Assembly (NCBI RefSeq): GCF_026210795.1
Contig: NC_089432.1
Span: forward strand, 62,001 to 126,000
Direction: 5' to 3'
Length of the DNA stretch: 64,000 nt
From: Rhizophagus irregularis
Lineage: Eukaryota > Glomeromycota > Glomeromycetes > Glomerales > Glomeraceae
How positions within the stretch are numbered: position 1 is the stretch's first letter; the number at the start of each line of letters is the position of its first letter. Position numbers and translations under genes: made by a program. This document shows, in pieces, positions 21,101 through 32,597 of the stretch. Under the pieces are notes generated by a model. It made no database searches, was not told where the DNA came from, and was given only the letters and a program-made list of their open reading frames with translations.

Positions 21101-21432
21101 AGAATTAATGGATAAAAAGATATTTCAATTTGAAAAATTTAGCTACTATTTGTTATAATTTGTCAATCATTTACTTTTAAAAAATCATTAATTAAATTGA
21201 TAAAAATATTGGTTTATGTAATAAAATATTTTAAGATATTTAAAAGTATCTTTAATTAAAAAATAAAATTGCAGGCAAATTTAGCTGCAAAACAGTTTAA
21301 GGGATAAGTATTGTATTGAAAAAAATGGTATTTAAATAAATAAAATAGATTTTAAAAAACAAAAATATATAAAGTTTTTATAATATATAAAGAAAATTTA
21401 TGTTAATATAAATATAAAAAATTATTATTTAT

Positions 21433-21865
21433 TATAGTGGCTATCACCTATAAATCGCTAATATTGTGTGACTTCAAATTTTTATAAATTGTAAATTAAA
21501 TAGTAAAAAGAAAAAATTAAACTGATAAAATGATAGAGCAATATGTACTGAACATTTCTATCAGATTATTTTATAGAATTTAATAAGAATTTTAATTAAT
21601 ATTATACGTTAAAGTTGGATAATTTTAATAAGTAGCAATAATAAAAACATAAAATTTTGGACTAGTTTTCATGTAATTTTTATGGATTTTACAAAATTCC
21701 ATGGAAATCTACAAAAATTCCATGTAATATGGCAAAAAAAATTATGCCGCTCATGTGGCAATTATTATATTTTAACAAAGTACTTTAAAAAATAAGTTAC
21801 ACAATATAAATAAATAAAATTTCAAATTTCGAACTATTGTTATTTATAGGTGACAGCCACCATAG
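21433..21865. mobile_element. MITE with TATAGTGGCTATCACC ends
   Basis: About 430 bp with inverted ends (left GTGGCTATCACCTATAAAT, right the complement of GTGGCTGTCACCTATAAAT). The interior is AT-rich with no ORF. The flanks are TA-rich and the duplication cannot be fixed. Confidence 0.6.
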
Positions 21866-22416
21866 TAATTATGATACCCTTAAAAAATATGATATGATTA
21901 CTGACTAATATATTTAAAGAATAAATCATTCCTTATCTGATAATATTTACATAAGGCTATTTGGTTAGAAAGAAAAATATATAGACAGATTGTCTATTGA
22001 ATTTATTTTTTAGTTTCACACCATTCCATATTTGATTATATTTACATATGGCAAAGTTTATTTGAAAGAAAAATATATAGATTTCTTTTAGTAGTTTTAA
22101 CGAATTATAGATATTTTAGTCGTTTCATCATTCTATATTTGATAATATGTACATACAGCTTTTTTAATAAAGAAAGAATCATACATGCACGTTATTTATA
22201 ACGTGTAGTGATTAAAAATTTTTTTAGTTAAAATTATACAGGAGTATTTAAGAGATGATATAGATATACAAGAATTAAAAAGTAAAATTAATGGGCTTGG
22301 TATGTGGGAAATTGGATGCTCATATAATTTTACATTTTTAATAAAGAATCAAGTCAGTTGTCAGTTAATAGAATTTAATAGAATTTTTAAGGTGCTTTAA
22401 AATAACTGAAGAAAAA
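21866..22416. other. AT-rich stretch, possibly eroded coding near its end
   Basis: Repeated ATATATAGA-containing segments occur at 21960-22150. From about 22230 one frame reads protein-like (YLRDDIDIQELKSKINGLG), possibly the start of the interrupted gene at 22417. Confidence 0.35.
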
Positions 22417-22568
22417 TTGTTATATAAAGTGCTAAAGCAAATAACTGGGAGAGTTTTATTAGAATTCAAAGTGCTTATTTGGGAACCAAGGAACGAGTTA
22501 CAAATAAAGGAAGAAATGCGGTGCGGTATTAGCGGTAAAGATAAAAAAGCTAAGTCACATAGTAAACA

Positions 22569-23104
22569 CAGGACCCCGAGCAATATATATATAGGTAACA
22601 AGAAAGGTTAAAATTTTTATAATAGCTCTATGCAAGGTTTTTATTAAGATAAATAAGCAAACTCAACATGTGACTTCACAAATTGCCCAAAAATAAGCAA
22701 TCTAACCATATGACTTTATAATATTATATTTTACAAAAATTATTTGATCAAATTTTCTCGCATTTATGATTTACAATTTCACTTTTTTCAATAGTAATAT
22801 CATCTTAGCTAAAATATCCGTCTTAGTAATTCCTATTAACTTTTGCATATTAGCATAATACTATCGCTTATATAGTTAAATGTTATACAATGCATTATTA
22901 AATAATACTAAATTTACTCAATAAATAAGCAATTATAATATATGACTTTTCAAAAATTCTGTGAAAATAAGCAAATGAAAAATATGACATTGGCAAAAAA
23001 TATCATTAATTTTACGCAAATCGAACCTCTAACTGTGGCGGCTAAAATAGCATGTGACTAAGCAAACGATATTGTTACCTATACATATATTGCTCGGGGT
23101 CCTG
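22569..23104. mobile_element. MITE with CAGGACCCCGAGC ends, 536 bp
   Basis: Inverted ends CAGGACCCCGAGCAATATAT extend for about 33 bp, flanked by direct repeats TAAACA (22563-22568 and 23105-23110). The interior has four or five diverged copies of an AAATAAGCAA...TATGACTT motif. There is no ORF. Confidence 0.75.
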
Positions 23105-23150
23105 TAAACACACTGAAGTGGATGTCAAAGATGTTGACTGTAATATGTTA

Positions 23151-23674
23151 CACAGGTTGAAAAGTGAAAAATCAGGCACCAATCGGTCACCAATCAGGTA
23201 GCTGATTGGTGACTGATTGGTGACTGATTGGCATTTTCGCTAAATACCATCACCAATCAGGCAGTTTGCTAACTTTTGATCCAGTAATCAGAAAAGGATG
23301 AAATATAGCTCATTGGAATCGTCTCAACAAGACGAATCTAATGGTAGTAAAATCGCATTTATAGGATTAATACTTAATGAGAAATTAAGTAAAATATAAA
23401 AATAAAATGTATCATTTATATTTTATTTAATTTTTTATTAACTATTAATCTTAAAGATGCGATTTTACTACCATTAGATTCATCTTGTTGAGACGATTCC
23501 AATGAGCTATATTTCATTCTTTCTGATCACTGGATCAAAAGTTAGCAAACTGCCTGATTGGTGACGGTATTTGGCGAAAATGCCAATCAGTCACCAATCG
23601 GTCACCAATCAGATACCTGATTGGTGACCGATTAGTGACTGATTGATACCTGATTTTTCACTTTTTGACCTGTA
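23151..23674. mobile_element. Foldback MITE family A, copy 1
   Basis: The ends CACAGGTTGAAAAGTG and CACTTTTTGACCTGTA are inverted, flanked by TTA (23148-23150, 23675-23677). The arms carry four to five copies each of ACCAATCAG/CTGATTGGT and the motif GGAATCGTCTCAACAAGACG. Copy 2 is at 62663-63199. A 3-bp duplication would fit a PIF/Harbinger relative. Confidence 0.8.
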
Positions 23675-23749
23675 TTAGAAAGTAATTGGAATAAATGGAA
23701 TGATTTGGCATTCCATCGTGGTGGTTATTGGGCAAATTTTTAGGTAGAT

Positions 23750-24674
23750 CATAACAGTCACCTTTGAATTTGAGGTCGCATTATGGTTTTTAACAATGAT
23801 GTGATCGTTTAGGTGACAGGTCGACTTGTTCTTTATGAAAAGTAGTCTTGTTTTATAATGCTCAATTCTTATATGTATTTGTTTATCTTATATTTGTAAG
23901 TTTATATATGTAAGTAAACGTGATTATAATAAGACATAATTGCATCTATAATAAAGTTCTAAAAAAAAATATATATATATATATTTAAAGAATAAATTAT
24001 TCACAAGATACTTGATCATTTTACTTATTTTAAATAAATTTTTAGTTAAATTCTTAAAATGCATATTAATAATAATAAAAACCTGTATATAGAATTAATA
24101 TAAAAATTTTTGATTTTACTAAACCTATATACTGTATGTATAGCTCAGAATCCTGTTATACTTACTGGATAGCAAATTTTATATTTATTTATCCATTCCT
24201 AGGAAATTTTGCAGTAAAAATTAACTATTGATTATACTATAATAAATGGATTTGAAAATTTGAGTAATTCAAAAAGATTTGCATTTTCTAAATGAGAAAC
24301 CTTTTCTTAATTTATTTGTAATTTCAATATTATTTTTCAAGTGTAATAGTAATAGTAAAGCTTTTTAAAATTTACATTTTTTTAAAATCTTTTAAAATAA
24401 AAAAAAAACCATTTAGAATTTAATAATAAAATATACTATATTTATACTCATGATATACTATAAATACTTTACTATTGTGTATAAACCTGGCTAATTGTAT
24501 AAGTTAATATTAATCTAATATCTGAACTCAGATTTATTACTAATTCAGAAAAAAGCAGTGATGCAACTAATGATATTTCCTTCATATTCGTATACGTCTA
24601 AGAACAAATCAGATAATTTTTTGCGATTGATTTATGAAAATTTTTTCCATATTTATTAGAACGCTAAAATAAGA
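23750..24674. other. AT-rich intergenic stretch
   Basis: Poly-A and T-rich low-complexity sequence. It holds the upstream region of the deaminase-like gene; no other feature is supported. Confidence 0.5.
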
Positions 24675-25973
24675 ATGAAAAATCTGAAAAAGACAAACAA
24701 AAAAGGGCAAGCAATAAGAAAGGATAAGCAACAAATGGAAGAGAATGTATTTTATAGTAAAACGTGTGTTACCAGAAGTATCAAATTTGCTGCCAAACAA
24801 CCAAGTAAAGAAGACCTTCAACTATTGGATAGTGAGAAATTTTCTTATTTTTTAGCAACGATATTAGCAAGAGACAGAGAAGTGGTAGCAGTAAACATGA
24901 CTATTACACCAATCAAGTGCAAAGTTTACATCGCTAAGAATGGTCCTTGGTCTCAAAAAGATAAGGATTTTATTAAAAAGATTGAAAAAACGTTGATAAA
25001 AATATCTAAAGACGCTCCTATATCTAATCAGATTTATGAAAGAGATGATATAAAGGAATTATATTTGGCTACAATGAAGCACTGTTCTCATAAGCTTGGC
25101 CATAGATTGAACAAACTTAGGACTGATATAACAAATGGGATGAGCGAAATGTACATCAAGTCTTTCTTGGAATATGCTCAAAATGAAGGTATTTCTATAG
25201 ATGATATATTTGATGATAAGAAACGACCATCTATGTCTAGTTTTTGTAATGAGTATTATCAAGTCACAAAAAATGATCCTAATGCTCCGAAAGTATTTTT
25301 AAGACATATCAAAAAGGTGGGATCCTATATCTCGCATTTAACGGAAATCATAGATTGCGCATGTAAAGGCAAGTACAAGGATCTATTTTCTTCTATTGAA
25401 ACGAATTTATTGGATTTTTGTGAAGAAATGCAACCGATATCTTCATGGAAGACTATTGTCATGAAATATATTTCTGATGAAAAGTATGAAGATTTCAAGA
25501 ACACATGTTTGGAAATTCGTGAAATAAAGTCAAGACTGGAAGATATATATGGTGGCATAAATAAGCAATTAGAAAGTAATAATTTTAATCACACATATTT
25601 GCACGCGGAGTTGAACGTATTGACCAAATTAATGGATATTGATAAAGGAAGTCAAGGAAGAAAATTTATAGCAGTCTCCAAGAAATGCTGTTATTTATGT
25701 AGATTATATATCAAATTTATACAATCAAAAGGACATAAATTTGTCATTTTTGGATCACATAATAAGTTATACCATAAATGGCAACTTCCAATTCCTTTCA
25801 GGAAAGATTTCATTCCACATGCTTCATTTTATCTCGATGAAATCATAGAAAATGAAATAAATCACCTTACTAGTTTACGTGCTACATCTGATAGTGATCC
25901 GGAAAGTGAGAATCGAGATTATAAAAAGATTAGATTTGTTCGTAAGATGGAACTTAGTGAAGAGGATCTCTAA
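24675..25973 (+). CDS. OTT_1508-type deaminase-like protein
   Basis: An intact 432-residue ORF without introns. The N-terminal two thirds is a helical, Lys-rich region. The C-terminal domain has H310-A-E312 (YLHAELNVL) and, 27 residues later, KKCCYLCRLYIKF with C339 and C342, the zinc-binding HAE...CxxC pattern of the cytidine deaminase fold. The spacing and the CYLC motif match the fungal OTT_1508-like deaminases (PF14441), a family of unknown substrate linked by comparative work to toxin- and effector-type deaminases. It is flanked by MITE debris and a CRN pseudogene. Four 3' tandem repeats follow the stop codon immediately. Confidence 0.72.
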   Translation: MKNLKKTNKKGQAIRKDKQQMEENVFYSKTCVTRSIKFAAKQPSKEDLQLLDSEKFSYFLATILARDREVVAVNMTITPIKCKVYIAKNGPWSQKDKDFIKKIEKTLIKISKDAPISNQIYERDDIKELYLATMKHCSHKLGHRLNKLRTDITNGMSEMYIKSFLEYAQNEGISIDDIFDDKKRPSMSSFCNEYYQVTKNDPNAPKVFLRHIKKVGSYISHLTEIIDCACKGKYKDLFSSIETNLLDFCEEMQPISSWKTIVMKYISDEKYEDFKNTCLEIREIKSRLEDIYGGINKQLESNNFNHTYLHAELNVLTKLMDIDKGSQGRKFIAVSKKCCYLCRLYIKFIQSKGHKFVIFGSHNKLYHKWQLPIPFRKDFIPHASFYLDEIIENEINHLTSLRATSDSDPESENRDYKKIRFVRKMELSEEDL

Positions 25974-25977
25974 ATGT

Positions 25978-26230
25978 TAAATATAGGTAAAAAGTATAGC
26001 TGCGTCAATAAAATTATAAAAATTAGCATAATAACGTATTCATTTAAAAGTTATATAGGTAAAAAGTATAGCTGTGTCAATAAAATTATAAAAATTAGCA
26101 TAATAACGTCATTTAAAAGTTATATAGGTAAAAAGTATAGTAACGTATTCATTTAAAAGTTATCTAGGTAAAAAGTATAGCTGTGTCAATAAAATTATAA
26201 ATTTAGCATAATAACGTATTCATTTAAAAG
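25978..26230 (+). repeat. 3' tandem repeats, about 4 copies of about 70 bp
   Basis: The unit contains TAGGTAAAAAGTATAGCTG, CAATAAAATTATAAA and TAACGTATTCATTTAAAAG. It starts just after the stop codon of the deaminase-like gene, so the repeats probably lie in its 3' UTR. Each unit brings an AATAAA polyadenylation-like signal. Confidence 0.85.
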
Positions 26231-26509
26231 TTTCGTTGTTTGAATGACCAGTAAAATTTCATACAAGAATGTGAATTATTCAATGTTATGTTGCGAATGT
26301 AAAAGACTTGCTTTATTAATACAGAAATAAAAAATGAAGAAATTTCTATGTAATGTCTATACAATTATTTTTCAAACAAGACAAGACTATTTTATTTATC
26401 TTCTATTTTTACCCGCTTCAATGATTTCTGCGATTTGATCTGGCGATCAAACACCCACATGATTTGCCCGAACAAGTTCTGGAGTTTTTCAAGCATAAGA
26501 CTTTTATTG

Positions 26510-27500
26510 AACACACTCTCGTTATTCGTTAATGGGAAAAGTAAATGGTGTTCGAGAACTCAATAATACGTCGACATTCCCATTATCATTATCATTGCAT
26601 TCACCAGTAGTGACTAACTTAATTATGACCCAATCGACCCCTGTCGAAACAATACCATACATTTTCTTTTTATCACGCTGAGACGAAGCTTGTAACTGAA
26701 TTGCATTCTGACCAACACCTTGGTTAATACTTAATATTCTCTCTTTTAGCCTGGGTAACAACGATAATCGTATCTCCAAGTATCTCCAATCTTGATAACC
26801 CAATCCACTGGCCCTTTTCCATGGCTTGCGGATAACTCATATTCTGGACATACCTTCACTTCACCACCATAGCAAGAAGCAACGCCATGAAGAATGGATG
26901 AAATAAATTCGCGTCTTGTTGCTTCGTTTGCACTAGTGATGTGAATACAGGTCTTATACTTTGTAGCTATATCTTCCAAAACATGTCCAGAAACGTCCAC
27001 GATGAAAATGGTTGTTGTGCTGTATAAACGCCAAGGTTGCTCTCGTTAGAATCTGTTGCGTAAAACTCACGAAAAAAAACATAATACTTACATGTGTCCA
27101 CCATAATTGGGAGGTCCGTCTTGAATCCTTGAGTCCAGATTACGCTTACGCCATACGTTGCTGTGCAGTGAACTTCTTTCGTCTCAACAGGACGCTGTAC
27201 GATTATATGTATGTGTTTGTCGGCTGGCTGGGAGGAAAAGTGTTTGCTAATTTTCGAAAGTGGAGGAAGTTCCACACCATCAAGTTCGTCCTTGATATTA
27301 ACGTTAATTTTTGTGTTGATAATTTATCGTTTCCTTCTTCGAGGGAAATGTCGACCTTCCCATATCTTGAGATCTTTTGCTTTAACATGATCCCAATTTT
27401 TTCCTTGATAGCTTTTATAGGGATATTTGGCTCGGATAAAAAATAGTGTGTTACGTTCCGGAGTGAGATAAAAATTACTTCTGGGAAAGGGCTAATCATT
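26510..27500 (-). pseudogene. Crinkler (CRN) pseudogene
   Basis: Minus-strand fragments in several frames carry a CRN header remnant (KVDISLEEGNDKLST) and a header end with LPPLSKISKHF, QPADKHIHIIVQ. They also carry a restriction-endonuclease-like C-terminal domain (SHGKGPVDWVIK and VGQNAIQLQASS). The order matches the intact CRN in Polinton 2 (GHGPVDF, then QNAVQLESA). Several frameshifts and stops are present. Sequence downstream (about 26300) and upstream (27960-28330) is shared with the cargo block of Polinton 2. Confidence 0.72.
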
Positions 27501-27959
27501 TTCTCATGTACATCGATAAAATAATAATACTTTATTTATGAAATAAAAAAAACGTTGCCGGAGCAACTGATACACAAAATTGCAAATATTATAAAATATT
27601 ATTTCGCATTACTAGTCATAATAATTATATCCTCTTTACAAGAACATGGTGAATGTCCATGGTGATATTCTCATTGAAAAATTCCGAAATAAAGCTCCCT
27701 CCTTCTCACATAGCAACGTATTTTACAGGCACAGAACGAAATGCGCCAAGATAAAATGGAACATTTCTGAATGGGTGTGGTAACTGTTGCTGAATCTGAG
27801 CATGAGGATTTCTGACCATATTTCCAGGGAAATTGTAATCGTTAGATTAACATTATTATGTAGGATTCCAATGAAGCAACCAGTGGGGATGGTCATATTT
27901 CATTTTCCTGGCCCATAATGAGAAAAACTTGTCCCATGTATACATAACTTCTGGTATAT

Positions 27960-28340
27960 ACATACCTTGTTTTTGCGCGAGAAAGTTGGCTGAACTTCTA
28001 TATACTCCTACACACTTTATATCTTGCCGGGAAAAAAGATAAGGAGGTATGAGACGTAATTAGTATTGTTGTCTGATGCTAAGAGCTCTATGGCCGAAGG
28101 CGCTAAAGGAAAAGCACATGCAAATGGATTCTTCATACCTTTTCACATGTAGATCTACCCTGCAAGAGATATAGTTGGCTTTACGCCTGGCGATCTCAAA
28201 ATTGCGAGTCCCTCAGCCTTTCATAACATATGCTTTTGCCGTCATTATTTGCTTATAGGGTAGGTCCTGTGTTGCGTATAGACATTCTTTCACATTTTTC
28301 TCATGTTTGGGAAAAAAATAGAGTTTGTATATTTTCTTTT
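27960..28340 (-). promoter_or_regulatory. CRN-type upstream block, chromosomal copy
   Basis: A stretch containing GGCTTTACGCCTGGCGATCTC, CCTCAGCCTTTCATAACATA and TTCTTTCACATTTTTCTCA is repeated with the same order at about 53750-54130 in Polinton 2. There it lies upstream of a CRN-header gene. Both lie 5' of minus-strand CRN-type genes, so this may be a shared promoter region. Confidence 0.6.
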
Positions 28341-29418
28341 CGTTTTATGCGAAAATTAATATGTCACACAAAACCTGACTGATGATCCAAGTTTTTTTTT
28401 AAAATTTTTATAATAAATAATAGATATAATTATAAGATTAAATAATTTAATTAGATATTAAATTACTATTTTTTTTTTATTAATATACTTAAAAAGAGCA
28501 GTAATCTTTATTTAAAGAGGAATTTACATAAAATTACATCTTATTCAAAATAAATTTAACCTTATCCACCAGCAGATATACTTTAGAAGTTTAGATAATT
28601 ACATAATTTTTTTAATATTATATTAAATTTACTTATTCATAAATTTTTCTCATCATAATAAAATTATCAATTTTTAAGCTTATATAATATTTGCAAAATT
28701 TAATATTTTTCAATTTAACTTGATAAATTAATATATTTTATCAAAATTATCAGTTAAACTTAGAAATTGCATTATTTAAAGTTTAAAGTTTTAAGACCTT
28801 TGATAGAATTCCAAGAAATAATGCATAAAATAAGCTAAAATAATCATGAAAATCTTTCCTTTTTTAGATAAATTTTGATAACATTGGTAAAAAATATATT
28901 ACTTTATTTAGTAATTGGCTGATATTATTATAATTTTGACTCTAAAAAAATGTGTAAAGCTAATAGTAAATTTTGCCAATTTCCTATAACCTATTTATAT
29001 ATTGTTCAGAGTAAAGCTGCCGCTTGAAACTATTTCCGAATTCCAAAACTAATTTCGGGCCCAGAAATTTTTCTGAAACTTTTCTGAAATGCTGAAATTA
29101 TTCCAAAATTCTGATTGGTCTGTTACCAGCATTATGGCACGTAATTTATAATTCCGGCCGGAATTATATATTTTGTGTAATATATATTTCCATATAAGGA
29201 AATTATTGTTACACAAAGTGAGTATATACTTAAAATGAAGCTAATCTGCCATCGTAAGAATGCACATGAAATTCAAACGCTACAAAGCATGGCGGAGCAT
29301 CCCAATCCACCCTTTTTTGAGGCAGGTCAGCCAGTTTTGGTGGCTATTTTAGTTTGTTTATTATGACACAGTCAAATTAATTGACAGTTACAGTTAGCTA
29401 CACCTCACACGTAACCTG
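28341..29418. other. AT-rich stretch without genes
   Basis: No supported gene. Around 29150-29230 there is a palindromic TTCCGGCCGGAA and a partial match (AAGGAAATTATTGTTACACAA) to the dispersed block at 8790, 29762 and 61419. Confidence 0.45.
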
Positions 29419-30117
29419 TAGTGCTCCTAACAGATCAGATCAGACCAGATTTTACTTAGATTCAATCTGATCTGAAATTAATTAAATCTGATCTGATCTG
29501 AATCAGATCGGTTTAAATTTAATCTGAATCAGATCAGATTTAATCATATTCAAATCTGATCTGATCTGATTCAAATCTGATTAAATCTGATCTGATCTGA
29601 ATCTGATCTGAATCTAAATAAATATGTTATAAATTCTAAAGTTATAATTTGTAATTCCAGTCAAATTCAAAATTCTGAAATTTCAGCCAAAATGCTAAAA
29701 TTAAATATATAATTCGGCCAGAATTATGCACTTAACTCTGGCAGGAATTATTGAATTTCCCAAAAAGGAAATTTAGGTTACACAAAATGCCAAATTTGTT
29801 CCTATAAAAATTGATTTTTGTGGAATGGCTATCGCCAAAAAAAGGAAATGATCGACATATCCATTTTGACTGGAGTTTAAAATTATGAATTAATTCCAGC
29901 CGGCATTATGAATTCAGCTGAAATTATTAGTAAAATCAAATCTGAGATCTGAATCAGATTTTAAATAAGCCTAATCTAAATCTGATCTGATCTCGATCTG
30001 ATCTGAAATTAATTGATTTCGATTCGTTCGCATCAAATTTTTGATCGAATCGAACTGCAGATTAAATTTATCGATTCGATCTGAAATCTGATCGATCAGA
30101 TTTTTTTCGAAAGACTA
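29419..30117. mobile_element. Non-autonomous hAT-like element, 699 bp
   Basis: It starts TAGTGCTCCTAACAGATC, the same terminus as the right end of the 31834-37245 element, and ends GAAAGACTA. It is flanked by perfect 8-bp duplications GTAACCTG (29411-29418, 30118-30125). The subterminal regions are arrays of TCTGATC / GATCAGA motifs. The dispersed block (29762-29853) lies in its centre. Confidence 0.8.
29762..29853 (+). repeat. Conserved dispersed block, copy 2
   Basis: Matches 8790-8880 and 61419-61508. The shared core reads TGTGGAATGGCTATCGCC and is bounded on both sides by AAAAAGGAAA. Confidence 0.75.
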
Positions 30118-30429
30118 GTAACCTGGTATAGATTTCAAACATGCAGGCCATCCAAGTGTTTTATGTAGCATAAATGTGTCATTACTGCATTTATTTAAAT
30201 CTAACATAATACTTCCAATTGTATTCTTAGTACATCTAGTGTTTTAGCAACTCACTTGTATAATTTAAGCTTCAGATGGCTTTCTTCTGTAAAATTAATC
30301 TTAGAAGAATAATTGTGCACACTTAATATTATTAATTTTTTATTGTTAATTAGTGGTCCACCTCTTTATTTTGAGGAAGAAGGAAGCATCATATAATAAA
30401 AAAATTTTAGCAGCAAATTTGGACAATTA

Positions 30430-31389
30430 CAGTCAACTCCATCTATAGTCACTCCCGTTATAGTTACATTCTACTATATAGTCACACCAGTTGAATGTTC
30501 AAAACACTTTATTATTAAAAACTATCCTATATAGTTACAATCTATCTATAGTCACTATCACACCTATCCTCAAAAATCTTATATTAAAAAGAACCGTTTA
30601 TAATCACAGTTATATAAAGAATATATTAAATAACTTGGCATCTAATAATCGTACAAAGATGTATCATACCTTGTTAGAATCGTCTCACTGAGATGAATCA
30701 AATGGTGGTAGTTTTATCCTTTTGTGACCACTGGCTGATGAGTTATTCAACAAAATGTTAAGTATCGGCATTATTATATTTCTTGATTTACGTTTACTGC
30801 GCCATTTAACATTTTGCTAAATTTCTTGGTACCTAGTAATTGTAAAAGGACGATTAATAGCTCGTTGGAATCGCCTCATCGAGACGAATCGAATGATGAT
30901 CAGCTCATCTCTCTATGATCAATATTGACGGAGTTACTACTTAAAAACTATTTAATATTTTTTAATTTCGAAAATTGATCTAGTGATTGGATTTCAATGT
31001 ATTTTATACCATTAGATTCGTCGCATTAAGACGAATCGAATGGTAGTAAGATTGTCTCTCTAGGATCAATATTGGCAGACTTATTACACAAAAACCATTA
31101 ATATTTTTTAATTTCGGAAATTAATCTAGTGATTGGAATTCGATGTATTTTATACCATTAGAACCGTCTCATCAAGATGAATCGAATGGCGGTAAGATTA
31201 TCTCTCTAAGATTAATGTTGGCGGAGTTACGATACAATAAAGTTTTGAGTATAATTTTGGCTAAAATTATGTTAATTTTTGGCCGGAATTATGATATACT
31301 AATATAAGAAATTTTTTATATAGTCACATCTCTTTATAATCACCAAATATGGACTGTCCCAAATGTGTGACTATAAAGAGAGTTGACTG
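30430..31389. mobile_element. pogo/Tigger-type non-autonomous element
   Basis: Inverted ends CAGTCAACTCCATCTATAGT and CAGTCAACTCTCTTTATAGT (complement) are flanked by TA on each side, as in Tc1/mariner/pogo elements. The 960-bp interior has three or four diverged repeats around the motif GACGAATCGAATGGTAGTAA and no transposase. Confidence 0.75.
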
Positions 31390-31833
31390 TATATCCTAAT
31401 AAATATATAAATCTCAGTTTGTTATATTTAGTTATACAAAATTTTTCCTTAGTGTAAATCTTATCCTTTTTTTGTGAGATACATATCTTTTTACACCAGA
31501 TCATAAAAAAAAAGAAAAAGCAAATAATATATATTTATGTATTTGCATTTTTTTAATTTATATCTAGAAATATATTAAATAATTTATAAATAAAAAGAAA
31601 ACAGTCAATTTTGAAAATATTAATATTAAAATTAGTCAATGTGAGTCATTTATTAATATCTAAATAACTTTATTATAAAAAAAAATTAATAATATATATA
31701 TAATAATATATATATTCAGATTTCAGACTGATAAATAAAAACTAATAAAATTTATCTTCTTATTGGAAGTTAATTATGTATGTATTTGTATTTAAAACTA
31801 TACTGTGTAAAACTATATATACTATATAGTGCA
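31390..31833. other. AT-rich stretch without genes
   Basis: Low-complexity A/T sequence, including ATAATATATATA runs at 31680-31720. Nothing further is recognised. Confidence 0.5.
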
Positions 31834-32009
31834 TAGTGCTCCAAAAAAAATCTGATCCGATCAGATTCAGATTGGATCAGATCAAACACGAGAAAATCTG
31901 ATCCGATCTGAACAGATTTTGGATCAGATTTTTTTTTTAAATTTTTTAAAAAAAAAAAATTCATTTTTTTAAAAACCCTTTCCTGGACAAACGGACGCCG
32001 GACGACCAA

Positions 32010-32597
32010 GATTTAAAAGAACGAACTAGGTAAGTTCATTTCTTTTTTTTTGTTATTTTTACTTGAGGGAACTTAATTAACGGTTCCCTTATTTTTTATT
32101 AGGAAGCCTGGATGAATGAAGCCTAACGACCAGGATTTAAAAAAAAAGAACGAACCTATGGTGAGTTCGTTCTTTTTTTTAAGGTTTTTTTTTTATTTTT
32201 TATTTAAGAGAACGTAATTAATGTTCCCTTTCTTTTTTTTAGGAAACCTGGACGTGGATGAAGTCATTAACGACCAGGATTTAAAAAAAGAACGAACTAT
32301 AGTAAGTTCGTTTCTTTTTTTAAGTTTTTTTTTTATTTTTACTTAAGGGAACGTAATTAACGTTCCCTTTCTTTTTTTTAGGAAACCTGGACGTGGACGA
32401 AGCCATTAATGACCAGGATTTAAAAAAAAAATGAACTATGGTAAGTTCGTTTTTTTTTTAAGTTTTTTTTTATTTTTACTTAAGGGAACGTAATTAACGT
32501 TCTTTTCTTTTTTTAGGAAACCTGGATGTGGATGAAGCCATTAACAACCAGGATTTAAAAAAAGAACGAACTATGGTAAGTTCATTTCTTTTTTTAA
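32010..32597 (+). repeat. Exon/intron-like tandem array 2, left part (about 5 units)
   Basis: Each unit has a pseudo-exon of about 59 nt (GAAACCTGGACGTGGA to GAACGAACTATG) followed by the donor GTAAGTTCGTT, a T tract, the palindrome GGGAACGTAATTAACGTTCC and TTTTTTTAG. The donor sits in a hairpin formed by AAAGAACGAACT and AGTTCGTTCTTT. The array resumes at 36727 in the same orientation. Confidence 0.87.

Larger units (their letters stand above)
22417..23749 (+). pseudogene. Coding region split by two MITEs
   Basis: An open frame from 22417 (MLYKVLKQITGRVLLEFKVL) ends in KKAKSHSK at the left edge of the 22569-23104 element. The same style of sequence continues (TEVDVKDVDCNM) between the two elements. 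After the second element it continues (ESNWNKWNDLAFHRGGYWANF, written in parts here) to a stop near 23749. Removing both elements with one copy of each duplication keeps a single frame. The function is unknown; it resembles a transposon- or host-encoded helical protein. Confidence 0.4.

Noticed and set aside
27012-27446. Plus-strand ORF of 144 residues
   Set aside because: It is antisense to the CRN header remnant, which has recognisable motifs on the minus strand.
29430-30110. CRISPR-like or satellite array of TCTGATC repeats
   Set aside because: Repeats are short, degenerate and without unique spacers; they are subterminal motifs of a hAT-like element with 8-bp duplications.
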